Of a stretch of 64,000 nucleotides of DNA, positions 1 through 8,285 are shown piece after piece. The number at the start of each line of letters is the position of its first letter. Position 1 is the stretch's first letter. The position numbers and the translations under genes are program-made. Location of the stretch: the NCBI RefSeq assembly GCF_018687355.1, contig NZ_CP061288.1, positions 568,144 through 632,143 of the forward strand. Reading direction: 5' to 3'. The DNA is from Polynucleobacter sp. VK25 (lineage in GTDB: Bacteria; Pseudomonadota; Gammaproteobacteria; Burkholderiales; Burkholderiaceae). The notes beneath the pieces are model-generated. The model saw only the letters and a program-made list of their open reading frames with translations. It had not been told where the DNA came from and did not search any database.

Positions 1-141
1 GTGATTAGCTACTAGCAGAAGAGCAAGGGAGGCGCAGCCCATGGCAAAAAATTGCCACTGGTGCAGCATGGCAGTTCCCACAACGGTCATCAAGACTGTC
101 CAGCCTATTGCCATTTTGGCTTTTTTTGAGAGTGGCTTCAT
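1..141 (-). CDS. Partial small membrane protein, cut by window edge
   Basis: An open frame starts with ATG at 141 on the minus strand and runs off the window without a stop, giving 47 visible residues. The N-terminus is basic (MKPLSKKAK). Two hydrophobic stretches follow, at about residues 10-26 and 29-45, so it is probably an inner-membrane protein. It lies 19 bases downstream of the cytochrome b561 gene on the same strand and is likely co-transcribed with it. I do not recognise the family. Too little is visible to say whether it continues as a larger protein. Confidence 0.5.
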   Translation of the reverse strand, partial: MKPLSKKAKMAIGWTVLMTVVGTAMLHQWQFFAMGCASLALLLVANH

Positions 142-160
142 TTGTAGCTCCAGCTTTGGT

Positions 161-697
161 TTAGGCACGTACTTTATTCAACATACGACGAAGTGTATCG
201 TCCTTGATGACGTAATGTTGCCACAAACCTGCTAAGGCATGGATAGCAATTAAAAAATAGAGTGAGTTTCCAAGGAATTCATGAATCCCTTCAACCACTT
301 TTTTCATCTCTGGATTAGGGGTGACGAATTGAGGCCATACTAAGCCAAAGAAATGGATTTCTTTACCGCCATACTGAAAATACAGGAGGCCAAAGATGGG
401 GGATATTAAGAGTAGGGCGTAGAGCAGCCAATGCATTGCGGTGGCTAATGAAACAAACAGGCGTTTTGGGTTTGTAGGCTTAGGAACACCATAAGTGAAG
501 CGCACTATCAGGCGCAGAGCCATGACTAAAAAAATGAGTTGTCCGATTACGCCGTGGATTGTTTTGCATAGCTCACGAGGCTCACTCCCTTTGGGAAACT
601 GCCCTTTGAGTTCAATCACTACAAAGGCAGCGATCACTAAGAAAAAAACAAACCAATGGAAGAATATGGAAACTGGGTGATATTTGGTTCTTGTCAT
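161..697 (-). CDS. Cytochrome b561 family protein
   Basis: A 178-residue, four-helix membrane protein of the bacterial cytochrome b561 (CybB) family. Such proteins are di-haem b cytochromes that pass electrons between quinone and periplasmic acceptors. His residues fall in the expected places: FHW near residue 14, KTIHG near 48, and two more in the last helix pair (GIHEF, AIHALAG). Length fits the family. A Fur-like box lies 34 bases upstream of the start, which suggests iron control of this haem protein. A short membrane-protein gene follows on the same strand. Confidence 0.85.
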   Translation of the reverse strand: MTRTKYHPVSIFFHWFVFFLVIAAFVVIELKGQFPKGSEPRELCKTIHGVIGQLIFLVMALRLIVRFTYGVPKPTNPKRLFVSLATAMHWLLYALLLISPIFGLLYFQYGGKEIHFFGLVWPQFVTPNPEMKKVVEGIHEFLGNSLYFLIAIHALAGLWQHYVIKDDTLRRMLNKVRA

Positions 698-730
698 GGT
701 TGCTAGATGTTAGGTGGATTCATCATAAAT

Positions 731-749
731 GATAATGAATCTCATTAAC
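731..749 (-). promoter_or_regulatory. Putative Fur box upstream of cytochrome b561
   Basis: The 19 bases match the GATAATGATAATCATTATC Fur consensus at 15 positions, with an intact left GATAATGA half and a nearly intact right TCATTA half. The site lies between the b561 start (697) and the end of the preceding gene (795), where the b561 promoter should be. The match is counted by eye and binding is inferred. Confidence 0.5.
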
Positions 750-794
750 ATTAGCAATATCAGGGGTATTCTCCCCAAAATTCACTACCAAACC

Positions 795-986
795 TTAGTT
801 ATTGAGTCTTACCTTTGCGCTGAGCTCATTGGCTGCGCCACGCTTATCTACCTGGGAGAGCCTAAGCGCTTCAACCTCAAAGTCTAGTTGTCCGGGATGA
901 AATTCTTCATCATTTTGAAGATGAATGACATAGGTCCAGACTAGCTCGCGGCCACGGTTTTTAAATACATCCACTACACGTTTCAT
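795..986 (-). CDS. Small hypothetical protein
   Basis: A 63-residue soluble, charged protein beginning MKRVVDVFKNRGRELVW, with an ATG start. It lies 23 bases after the DUF4239-type gene on the same strand, so it is probably the third gene of the lldD operon. No signal peptide, membrane segment or recognisable motif is visible. The sequence composition looks coding, but I cannot assign a function. Confidence 0.5.
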   Translation of the reverse strand: MKRVVDVFKNRGRELVWTYVIHLQNDEEFHPGQLDFEVEALRLSQVDKRGAANELSAKVRLNN

Positions 987-1009
987 CTGGACCGCCTTTA
1001 TGGTGAAGC

Positions 1010-1810
1010 TTATTTATTGCTGTTGGATAGACTACCGGCATCCATCTGTTGGGTTAGGTTATTTTTTAGAGCCACTAAGTTTCTAGCTTCGATGCGAATG
1101 ACTCCACCTCTTGGGCTATCGATATCGGCAATCAAGAAGAACGAAACCGAAATGACAAAAGGGAAAATCAAGAACAAGCCAGTATTCTTTTCAAAATTAC
1201 GCGCACCAAACCCGACAAGCAGATTGGCGCAAATGGCGATTGCAGCCATCAATGCCCAGGCTGTATAGGGAATGCGATTCCACCAAGCGGCCTGAACATA
1301 ACCTTGAGAATTTAAAACATCATTCATGCCGGATACAACGAGTGCCATAGTAGGTGTGCCTTGCGTTTTCACGGTCGGCAGAATTTCATTCCATAGGGCA
1401 GTCTGTAGCTGATCTGTTTTGATGCGAATCTCTTGAATCTTTTCTGGGGTCTGTTTTGAATAAAACAGAATGCGTTGATCAATATATTGAATGAGGAGAT
1501 CTTTGGTGGCGGCAGATACCTTGGGGGGCAAGAGATCTGCCCGTAAGTATTCAGTGCCGATGGCATTTGCCTCACCTTCCTCAAATATCTCTCGCTGATC
1601 ATGGCGATCAATAGCCATAGAGAAAGTAAAGCCAATAATTAAGGCTAGCAAGGTCAAAGTAGCCGTCTGAATGATGCCTAGGTCTTCAGAGGTCTCAGTG
1701 TCTTTTGTGCGATAGCGGCTAAGTACAGCATGCCCAAACCAAACAGCAAAGGCAAATACAACTAGTGATACGCCAAAGACAGCAATAGGGTAGTTGAGAA
1801 GGTGAAAAAT
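1010..1810 (-). CDS. DUF4239 (bestrophin-like) membrane protein, apparent ATT start
   Basis: The pattern GFTFSMAIDRHDQR...EEGEANAIGTEYLRADLLPP is typical of the DUF4239/bestrophin-like family: N-terminal helices, a soluble middle and two C-terminal helices (about residues 180-230 of 266). A TTG at 1657 would give only 215 residues and remove the first membrane segment. The frame stays open back to the lldD stop (1811-1813), and the upstream codons encode the expected hydrophobic N-terminus (NYPIAVFGVSLVVFAFAVWF). That stretch has no ATG, GTG or TTG. The first codon after the lldD TAA is ATT (1808-1810), preceded by AGGA nine bases upstream. I infer an ATT start with translation coupled to lldD. 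Function of the family is unclear. Confidence 0.7.
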   Translation of the reverse strand: MFHLLNYPIAVFGVSLVVFAFAVWFGHAVLSRYRTKDTETSEDLGIIQTATLTLLALIIGFTFSMAIDRHDQREIFEEGEANAIGTEYLRADLLPPKVSAATKDLLIQYIDQRILFYSKQTPEKIQEIRIKTDQLQTALWNEILPTVKTQGTPTMALVVSGMNDVLNSQGYVQAAWWNRIPYTAWALMAAIAICANLLVGFGARNFEKNTGLFLIFPFVISVSFFLIADIDSPRGGVIRIEARNLVALKNNLTQQMDAGSLSNSNK

Positions 1811-2956
1811 TTAAAAGGTTCCTGGATACAAAATATCTTTAGTTACATTCTGAATATCGCGATGGCCTGTAAATGCCATGGTGATATCAAGTTCGTTGTG
1901 GATCAACTCTAGGCACTTAGTAACACCAGCCTCACCCATAGCGCCTAAGCCATATAGAAATGGGCGACCAATCATCGTGCCGCGTGCACCCAAGGCCCAC
2001 GCTTTAAGAACATCTTGACCCGAGCGAATACCGCCATCCATCCATACTTCAATATCTTTACCAACGGCTTCCACAATTCCAGGCAAAGCTTTAATGCTGG
2101 AAATTGCGCCATCTAATTGGCGGCCACCATGGTTAGAAACAATGAGTGCATCCGCTCCGGAGTTTGCGGCAAGGCGCGCATCTTCTTCATCCAAGATGCC
2201 TTTAATGATGAGCTTTCCGCCCCATAGCTTTTTGATCCACTCTACGTCACCCCAATTGAGGCCTGGATCAAATTGCTCTGCAGTCCAAGAGGAGAGGGAG
2301 GACATATTGCCAACACCAGTAGCGTGCCCAACAATATTGCGGAAGGTTCTACGTGGGGTCATTGCCATGCCCAAGCACCAGCGTGGCTTGGTTGCCATAT
2401 TGAGCATGTTGGCAATCGTCAATTTGGGTGGAGCCGAGAGACCGTTCTTTAAATCCTTGTGACGCTGACCTAGAATTTGTAAATCCAATGTAAGTACTAG
2501 GGCTGAACATTTGGCTGCTTTAGCACGTTCAATTAAACGCTCAATAAAGCCGCGGTCCTTCATGACGTAGAGTTGAAACCAAAATGGTTTTGTCGTGTGT
2601 TCTGCCACATCTTCAATTGAGCAAATGCTCATCGTGGATAAGCAGAATGGCACGCCAAACTTTTCAGCAGCCTTGGCGGCCAAAATTTCACCATCAGCAT
2701 GTTGCATTCCGGTGAGGCCAGTCGGGGCAAGAGCAACTGGCATAGCCACTTCTTGACCAATCATCGTTGTCTTGGTGGTGCGGTTCGTCATGTTCACTGC
2801 TACACGCTGACGTAATTTAATCTTTTGAAAATCAGATTCATTGGCACGATAGGTCGATTCAGTCCACGATCCTGAATCGGCATAGTCATAGAACATCTTG
2901 GGGGTACGTTTTTGATGGAGGACTCGCAAGTCTTCTATGTTGGTAATGATTGCCAC
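1811..2956 (-). CDS. lldD: FMN-dependent L-lactate dehydrogenase (cytochrome)
   Basis: A 381-residue alpha-hydroxy-acid oxidase/dehydrogenase that oxidises L-lactate to pyruvate and passes electrons to the respiratory chain at the membrane. The active-site signature SNHGGRQLDGA, with catalytic His and Arg, is near residue 275. The FMN-binding segments LAPTGLTGMQHADGE, DGGIRSGQDVLKA and GRPFLYGLG are all present. Length is normal. It heads a minus-strand operon with the DUF4239 gene and a small unknown gene. A related 2-hydroxy-acid substrate cannot be excluded. Confidence 0.9.
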   Translation of the reverse strand: MAIITNIEDLRVLHQKRTPKMFYDYADSGSWTESTYRANESDFQKIKLRQRVAVNMTNRTTKTTMIGQEVAMPVALAPTGLTGMQHADGEILAAKAAEKFGVPFCLSTMSICSIEDVAEHTTKPFWFQLYVMKDRGFIERLIERAKAAKCSALVLTLDLQILGQRHKDLKNGLSAPPKLTIANMLNMATKPRWCLGMAMTPRRTFRNIVGHATGVGNMSSLSSWTAEQFDPGLNWGDVEWIKKLWGGKLIIKGILDEEDARLAANSGADALIVSNHGGRQLDGAISSIKALPGIVEAVGKDIEVWMDGGIRSGQDVLKAWALGARGTMIGRPFLYGLGAMGEAGVTKCLELIHNELDITMAFTGHRDIQNVTKDILYPGTF

Positions 2957-3102
2957 AATGATTCCTTCTGATTGATGCTATTTTGTTGAAGCAAAAGCTT
3001 AATTTAAGCTCTATCTTAGCAATACCGGGGATTTGTTTCTACAATGCTAGAGTATCCCTTGCTTGGGGACCTCAAATAACTACTTCCCTAATAAGCAGCT
3101 GA

Positions 3103-4005
3103 ATGCAACAACTGAATTTCTCCACCATTTTCTCCTTGCTTATAGCTACGGCCTTATGGGCAGGCAATGCAATTGCTGGGCGTATTTTGGTGGGTAGCGT
3201 CTCTCCAATTACCCTAAGTGCGGCACGTTGGGGATTAGCCGCTTTGCTTTTGCTTCCTTTGGGTTGGCGTGTATTTATGCCGGGAAGCGCCTTATGGAAA
3301 AACAAGCAACGTTTCTTGCTCTTGGGTTTATTCGGAGTAGGTAGTTATAACGTGCTGCTTTATCTTGCCCTCCAAACCTCTACAGCGATTAATGTCACCT
3401 TGATTGGTGCCAGCATGCCGATTTGGATGTTATTCATAGGGGCTGTGTTTTATCAAGTTAAGCCCAGCATCTTGCAAATGGTTGGTGCTGTGGTGAGTTT
3501 GCTCGGTGTTGGGATCGTACTCACACGAGGTGACCTCGCCGCCTTGCTGTCTATGGAAATGGTAGTGGGTGATCTTTTGATTATGTTGGCTACCATCTTG
3601 TGGGCTTTTTACAGTTGGATGCTAAGTCGTCCAGGTTCCAGCACTGAAGGTAAATGGCCGTGGGCTGAATTCTTAATGGCACAAGTAATGGTGGGTCTTT
3701 TATGGACTGGGTTTTTTGATGGCTTTGAAATTGCCACTGGTCATGCCTTTATTGACCTCAATTGGTGGACTGCTTCTTTGATTGTCTTTGTCGCCATTGG
3801 TCCCTCTCTCATTGCTTATCGTTGCTGGGGATTTGGTGTGAATGGGGCCGGACCTACAGTAGCTGCCTTTTTTGCTAATTTCATCCCTTTATTTACTGCG
3901 CTTCTATCTGCTGCGATGTTAGGGGAACCTCCACAGGCCTTTCATGGTCTTGCCTTTGCCCTGATTGTTGCCGGTATTGTGATCTCCTCTAAAAGAGGTA
4001 GATGA
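3103..4005 (+). CDS. EamA/DMT family transporter
   Basis: A 300-residue integral membrane protein with about ten helices, built from two EamA repeats (about residues 8-140 and 155-295), as in drug/metabolite exporters. The N-terminal WAGNAIAGRILVG motif and the second-repeat region GPSLIAYRCWGFGVNGAGP are characteristic. It is transcribed divergently from lldD. The substrate cannot be told from sequence; amino acids or other small metabolites are typical. Confidence 0.85.
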   Translation: MQQLNFSTIFSLLIATALWAGNAIAGRILVGSVSPITLSAARWGLAALLLLPLGWRVFMPGSALWKNKQRFLLLGLFGVGSYNVLLYLALQTSTAINVTLIGASMPIWMLFIGAVFYQVKPSILQMVGAVVSLLGVGIVLTRGDLAALLSMEMVVGDLLIMLATILWAFYSWMLSRPGSSTEGKWPWAEFLMAQVMVGLLWTGFFDGFEIATGHAFIDLNWWTASLIVFVAIGPSLIAYRCWGFGVNGAGPTVAAFFANFIPLFTALLSAAMLGEPPQAFHGLAFALIVAGIVISSKRGR

Positions 4006-4120
4006 AGCAGCCAAAACAGTCAAAAATGCCCTTTTAAGAGGGGTTTTAGCCCCAAGCCCCCAAAAAAGTCTTAAATCGGTATCATTTAGGGCTAATCATT
4101 GAAATCCCTAGGAAATTACT

Positions 4121-5269
4121 ATGCCAGGCTTACTTCCCAACGTTGATCCAGACGGTTTATTGGAATTCTCAGTTGTTTACACCGATCGCTCTTTGAATCA
4201 CATGTCCGAAGAGTTCAAGCGTGTAATGGTTGATATTTCTAGCGTCCTTAAAGATGCTTACAACGCTAGCTCTGCAGTTATCGTTCCTGGTAGCGGTACT
4301 TTTGGTATGGAGGCTGTTGCCCGTCAATTTGCCAACAATAAGAAATGCCTAGTATTGCGTAATGGTTGGTTTAGTTACCGCTGGACACAAATTTTTGATT
4401 TAGATAGTTCTTTCAAGGATGTATCGATTTTAAAAGGCAGGCAAGTAGATAGCTCTGCCCAAGGCGCTTTTTCACCTGCTCCGATTGAAGAGGTCGTTGC
4501 ATTTATTAAGAAAGAGAAACCTGCGGTTGTCTTTGCGCCGCATGTTGAAACTTCAGCGGGCATCATTCTTCCTGACGATTACATCAAAGCAGTTGGTGAA
4601 GCGGTGCGTTCTGTTGATGGCATTTTCGTATTGGACTGTATTGCCTCTGGTGCGATGTGGGTTGATATGAAGGCATGCAATGTCGACGTATTGATTTCAG
4701 CGCCACAAAAAGGCTGGAGCAGCTCACCATGCTGCGCCTTGATTGCCTTAGGCGAGAGAGGTCGTGAGCGCATTGACTCAACTCAAAGCACTAGCTTCTC
4801 CATGGATCTGAAAAAATGGTTGCAGATTATGGAGGCGTATGAAAAGGGTGGTCATGTGTATCACACCACTATGCCTACCGATGCTTTAAAGATTTTGCGC
4901 AATGTGATGAAAGAAACTCAATCACTTGGTTTTGCAGCACTAAAGGCTAAGCAAATTGAATTGGGCACTAAGGTCCGTGAGCTTTTGGTATCCAAAGGCT
5001 ACCCATCAGTAGCAGTGAAAGGCTATCAATCACCGGGCGTCATCGTGAGCTTCACCAAAGATCCGGAGATTCAATCTGGCAAGAAGTTCATTGCGCTTGG
5101 CTTGCAAACTGCTGCCGGTGTTCCCTTGCAGTGTGATGAGCGTCCAGATTTCCGTACCTTCCGTCTTGGTTTATTCGGCTTGGAGAAGCTGGCAAATGTA
5201 GATCGTACTGTTGGACATCTTGCAACTGCATTAGAAAAAATTACTGAGACTGAAGCGCAGCCTGCGTAA
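4121..5269 (+). CDS. Class V PLP-dependent aminotransferase (alanine-glyoxylate type)
   Basis: A 382-residue fold-type I aminotransferase. The cofactor Lys is in SAPQKGWSSSP, and the phosphate-binding segment is VPGSGTFGMEAVARQF. The HVETSAGIILP and LDCIASGAMWVDM stretches match the alanine-glyoxylate/serine-glyoxylate/2-aminoethylphosphonate aminotransferase group. The exact amino donor and acceptor are not determinable by eye. It is monocistronic, with a strong bidirectional terminator 30 bases downstream. Confidence 0.8.
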   Translation: MPGLLPNVDPDGLLEFSVVYTDRSLNHMSEEFKRVMVDISSVLKDAYNASSAVIVPGSGTFGMEAVARQFANNKKCLVLRNGWFSYRWTQIFDLDSSFKDVSILKGRQVDSSAQGAFSPAPIEEVVAFIKKEKPAVVFAPHVETSAGIILPDDYIKAVGEAVRSVDGIFVLDCIASGAMWVDMKACNVDVLISAPQKGWSSSPCCALIALGERGRERIDSTQSTSFSMDLKKWLQIMEAYEKGGHVYHTTMPTDALKILRNVMKETQSLGFAALKAKQIELGTKVRELLVSKGYPSVAVKGYQSPGVIVSFTKDPEIQSGKKFIALGLQTAAGVPLQCDERPDFRTFRLGLFGLEKLANVDRTVGHLATALEKITETEAQPA

Positions 5270-5297
5270 ATAAGTTCAGTAGTGAAGTGTTAAAAAA

Positions 5298-5330
5298 ATA
5301 AAGGCCATCATTTGATGGCCTTTATTCATT
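5298..5330. terminator. Bidirectional rho-independent terminator
   Basis: Eleven-base inverted repeat AAAGGCCATCA/TGATGGCCTTT at 5300-5310 and 5313-5323. It is flanked by an A-rich stretch on the left and TTTATTC on the right. It lies between convergent genes, so it can serve the aminotransferase (+) and the nitrobindin-like gene (-). Confidence 0.85.
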
Positions 5331-5342
5331 CTAGCTAGCATC

Positions 5343-5972
5343 TTATCTAGCAAGTGGGTTGGGAGTGGCTTCACCAATTTTGTGTAGTGTATTGTTATCC
5401 ACGTGATGGAATAATTCTGCTTGATCTTTGATCTTCATCACAGTGTCTTGTTCATAAGACCAAGTGCCATCATCGTGAATCGAAACCTGAATCCGAAACT
5501 CGATAGTCCTAAAAGCGTAATCCAAAAATGGGTTCGATGAGATCCCTGCGCAACGATCATCCTCTCTAGCGTACAGCTCAAATTGCTTTGCATCTGGTGT
5601 AGCTTTTCCACTTGCCATCGTAATCATTCCTCGGGGAATGCTTAAAGTGTGAATGACGTTACCAGTCGCCGGCTCCCATAGCCAATAACCAACCTGATCA
5701 TGATAGGTCTTAACTTGATCGGGTTTGGTGATGTGGGTGTGATACCTCAAGCCATAAAACAATTGAGGACCATTTGTCTGGGGATCAATTGGCTGAAGCT
5801 CAATGCGTTCTACATAGGCTTGTTTCTTGGGGCCTTCCGCTTTGGGCTTGACGTCCAGGCCGCGGATACCTTCCCATATTCCAGCCATACTGGTCAAAGG
5901 TCCGAGCTGCTCTAGGGTGTTAACAGAGTAGCCCTGGGGTTCTGTAAATATATCGCTCGGGAAATTACTCAT
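5343..5972 (-). CDS. Nitrobindin/FABP-like haem-binding beta-barrel protein
   Basis: A 209-residue soluble protein. Near residue 30 the motif MAGIWEGIRGLD resembles the GxWxG.G barrel-closing motif of the nitrobindin/THAP4 (DUF1794, FABP-like) family, and QVGYWLWEPATGNVIHTLSIPRG matches its central strands. Family members bind haem or a hydrophobic ligand. The usual C-terminal His region is represented by ELFHHVDNNTLHKIG. Role here is unknown. It converges on the aminotransferase gene. Confidence 0.6.
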   Translation of the reverse strand: MSNFPSDIFTEPQGYSVNTLEQLGPLTSMAGIWEGIRGLDVKPKAEGPKKQAYVERIELQPIDPQTNGPQLFYGLRYHTHITKPDQVKTYHDQVGYWLWEPATGNVIHTLSIPRGMITMASGKATPDAKQFELYAREDDRCAGISSNPFLDYAFRTIEFRIQVSIHDDGTWSYEQDTVMKIKDQAELFHHVDNNTLHKIGEATPNPLAR

Positions 5973-6053
5973 CGCTAGCTTTCTAAAAATGAAGCATTTA
6001 TCTCAAATTTTTGAGTATTATCAAATTATCCACAAACTATTCTGGAGAATTAC

Positions 6054-6332
6054 ATGATTTCTCGTATCGCGCGCTTGAGCCTGGCCTCCCTTATTTCTGC
6101 TGCTATCGGTATTGCCCCAATCTCTGTGATGGCTGCTGATCCAGCCCCCGCGCCAGCTCCAGCTGCGGCGCCTGCTGCGACCCCTGTGGCAGCTCCTGCT
6201 GCCACTCCAGCCGAGAAGTCTGCCGAGAAGAAGGCGAAGAAAAAAGCCAAGAAAGAAAAGAAGGCTGAGAAAAAAGCGAAGAAGAAGTCTAAAAAGAAAG
6301 CGAAAGCAGCTGCCGAAGCAGCGGCTCAGTAG
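6054..6332 (+). CDS. Exported Pro/Ala- and Lys-rich low-complexity protein
   Basis: A 92-residue protein with a Sec signal peptide (cleavage probably after SVMA, residue 27). Then comes a Pro-Ala linker and a C-terminal tail in which 19 of 39 residues are Lys, with Ala as the main spacer. TGGAGA lies upstream of the ATG. The tail resembles histone H1-like or AlgP-type repeats, but the signal peptide predicts export, so it may bind anionic envelope polymers. Family not recognised. An antisense open frame exists only because of the biased composition. Confidence 0.6.
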   Translation: MISRIARLSLASLISAAIGIAPISVMAADPAPAPAPAAAPAATPVAAPAATPAEKSAEKKAKKKAKKEKKAEKKAKKKSKKKAKAAAEAAAQ

Positions 6333-6352
6333 TACGTATACATCAACCTCTC

Positions 6353-7333
6353 TTAATTGAGGGGTTCTGCGCTATCAAAGTCATCAGATCTTTTGGGGTC
6401 CGGTGACTTTTTTCTTGGCCCATCATTACGGACGAGTAACCACATTGCTGTCATCACCAAAGTCATGCCGCCTATCTGAGTCCAGGTGATTGGCTCTGAC
6501 AGAATTAAATATCCCATAAAGATCGTAGAGACTGGGCCAAGTATTCCAGCTTGAGCTACTAGCGGTGAGCCAATACGATTAATCGCGATCATGATGAGTA
6601 GCATCGGAATGACGGTGCAAAAGCTGGCATTAAGAAGGCTAAACCAATAGATTTGTGGCAATTGTTCAAAAATAGCGAGTGGATTATGAATAGTTGACTG
6701 TGCAATGCTGAGGACTGCTGAGGCAGAGCTGGCATACACGACTAAACGAACACTCCCAATGCGCTTTACCATTTCACCGGCGCCAATCATATAGGCCGCA
6801 TAAGAGCAGGCACTTCCAAACACAAGTGCCATGCCAAACCAAGCGCTGATTCCTGTTGAGCTAGCATCTTGAATAAAGACAATAAAAACCCCTATGTAAC
6901 CAACAACGAGCGCATACCACTGCAGACGGGAGATGGATTTCTTTAATATGAAGTAGGAGATGAGTAGGACAATCGTTGGCGTGAGATATAGAACAATTCT
7001 CTCTAGACCAACTGAGATATATTGCAGCCCCAAGAAATCAATATAGCTAGATAAGAAATAACCTAAAAATCCGAGGAAAAATAATTTAGCGCGATCAAGC
7101 CAAGTAATTGGACTCATTGTTGTTCGGCGAGACTCCCACCAGAAGATTCCCCAAAATAAGGGCAGCGCCATCAGCATGCGTAAGGCCAAAAGAGTTTCTG
7201 CATTGGCTCCGTATGCAAATGCCAGCTTTACCAGAATCGCTTTTCCTGAAAAAAGCATGGAGCCAACCCCAGCCATCAGAATGCCATAGAGATAACGTCG
7301 GTGATGATGTGCTGCGCTTACGGAATGCATCAC
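6353..7333 (-). CDS. EamA/DMT family transporter
   Basis: A 326-residue membrane protein with ten predicted helices in two EamA halves. MLFSGKAILVKLAFAYGA opens the first half and ILGPVSTIFMGYLILSEPI is the typical end of the second. The C-terminus is a polar tail. It follows nnrD by 3 bases on the same strand and is probably co-transcribed. The substrate is unknown. It is not a close copy of the EamA protein at 3103. Confidence 0.85.
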   Translation of the reverse strand: MMHSVSAAHHHRRYLYGILMAGVGSMLFSGKAILVKLAFAYGANAETLLALRMLMALPLFWGIFWWESRRTTMSPITWLDRAKLFFLGFLGYFLSSYIDFLGLQYISVGLERIVLYLTPTIVLLISYFILKKSISRLQWYALVVGYIGVFIVFIQDASSTGISAWFGMALVFGSACSYAAYMIGAGEMVKRIGSVRLVVYASSASAVLSIAQSTIHNPLAIFEQLPQIYWFSLLNASFCTVIPMLLIMIAINRIGSPLVAQAGILGPVSTIFMGYLILSEPITWTQIGGMTLVMTAMWLLVRNDGPRKKSPDPKRSDDFDSAEPLN

Positions 7334-7336
7334 TAT

Positions 7337-8221
7337 TTATAACAGTTTATTTAGAAGGGCTCGCATTTCTAAAATGGTCTCGGAAGGGGTGAGACCAATA
7401 GGACCAATTCCTTTGCTAACTAGGCTATCTGCTGCAGTAGCATGCAACTCAACTGCAATCCCAGTGGCTTGCCATAAATTTAAATGATGGCGAATGCCTT
7501 GAGCAGCAATAGCAGCAATACTTCCAGTCAAAATGTCTCCCATACCGCCTGTACCCATTCCAGGGTTACCGGCAAGACATTGCAATGGAGTTTGCTGTGG
7601 AGAGGCGATGAGAGTGTGTTGTCCTTTGAGAATGACAATGGATTGTGTGAGTTCAACCAGTTTTTGAATGGTATCTAGGCGATTAGCTTGAGCATTTTCT
7701 GTGGTGATCTTTAATAGTTTGGCTGCTTCGCCAGGGTGAGGGGTCAGAACAGTGAGTCCTGGAAAATCAGAGTTACGTTTCTTCAAGTGGGCCAGTAAGT
7801 CATCAGACTCACTAATCAGATTGAGTGCATCCGCATCGATTACCAAAGGGATTTTTTTTGAGGCAAGCACTTCTTCTAGATATTGAGAGGCTAATACCGA
7901 TTTACCAAGACCTGGACCTATGGCAATCACATCAGGCTTGGTGATGACAAGCATTTCATGAATATTGTTCGTAGCAAGACGAATCATGAGCTCGGGGTTA
8001 TCAACAGCAGCGTGCGCTGAGGCGGGGTCCAACATTTCCAGGATGGTCCAGCCAGCTCCTAGATGTAAGCAAGCATTACCCGCCAATAGGAGAGCGCCCG
8101 CCATTCCCGATGCCCCACCAATTAATACGACTTTGCCTGCATTGCCTTTATGTTCTGCAGGCTCGCGCTTTAGAAGCTTTGCCAAGCTAAGTACATCGAG
8201 GGTTGTAGGTTGGTAGTTCAT
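7337..8221 (-). CDS. nnrD: ADP/ATP-dependent NAD(P)H-hydrate dehydratase
   Basis: A 294-residue carbohydrate-kinase-like domain corresponding to the C-terminal half of E. coli YjeF/Nnr. It repairs hydrated NAD(P)H using a nucleotide. Signature segments are AIGPGLGKS, VLTPHPGEAAKLL and the nucleotide-binding GNPGMGTGGMGDILTG. The epimerase (NnrE) half is absent and would have to be encoded elsewhere. The 3-base gap to the downstream EamA gene indicates one transcript. Confidence 0.9.
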   Translation of the reverse strand: MNYQPTTLDVLSLAKLLKREPAEHKGNAGKVVLIGGASGMAGALLLAGNACLHLGAGWTILEMLDPASAHAAVDNPELMIRLATNNIHEMLVITKPDVIAIGPGLGKSVLASQYLEEVLASKKIPLVIDADALNLISESDDLLAHLKKRNSDFPGLTVLTPHPGEAAKLLKITTENAQANRLDTIQKLVELTQSIVILKGQHTLIASPQQTPLQCLAGNPGMGTGGMGDILTGSIAAIAAQGIRHHLNLWQATGIAVELHATAADSLVSKGIGPIGLTPSETILEMRALLNKLL

Positions 8222-8285
8222 ATCACTAGTATCGCTCTGATTTCAGGGGTGTTGAGCAAATTATAGGAAAGAGTATGCTGGACAT

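Noticed and set aside
1811-1813. LldD fused in frame to the DUF4239 protein
   Set aside because: The frames are the same, but a TAA stop separates them, and both proteins look complete. A fusion would need readthrough, so I record it only as an alternative.
3072-3305. Open frame antisense to the EamA gene start
   Set aside because: No homology, no ribosome-binding site; shadow of the 3103 gene.
4021-4060. Possible terminator after the first EamA gene (CCCTTTTAAGAGGGG)
   Set aside because: The stem is only four to five base pairs, and the following T-run is weak. Not listed as a feature.
6050-6250. Open frame on the minus strand, rich in Ala and Gly
   Set aside because: It is the antisense of the Ala/Pro/Lys-rich exported protein. 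Its bias is a by-product of that gene's repeats, and it has no ribosome-binding site.
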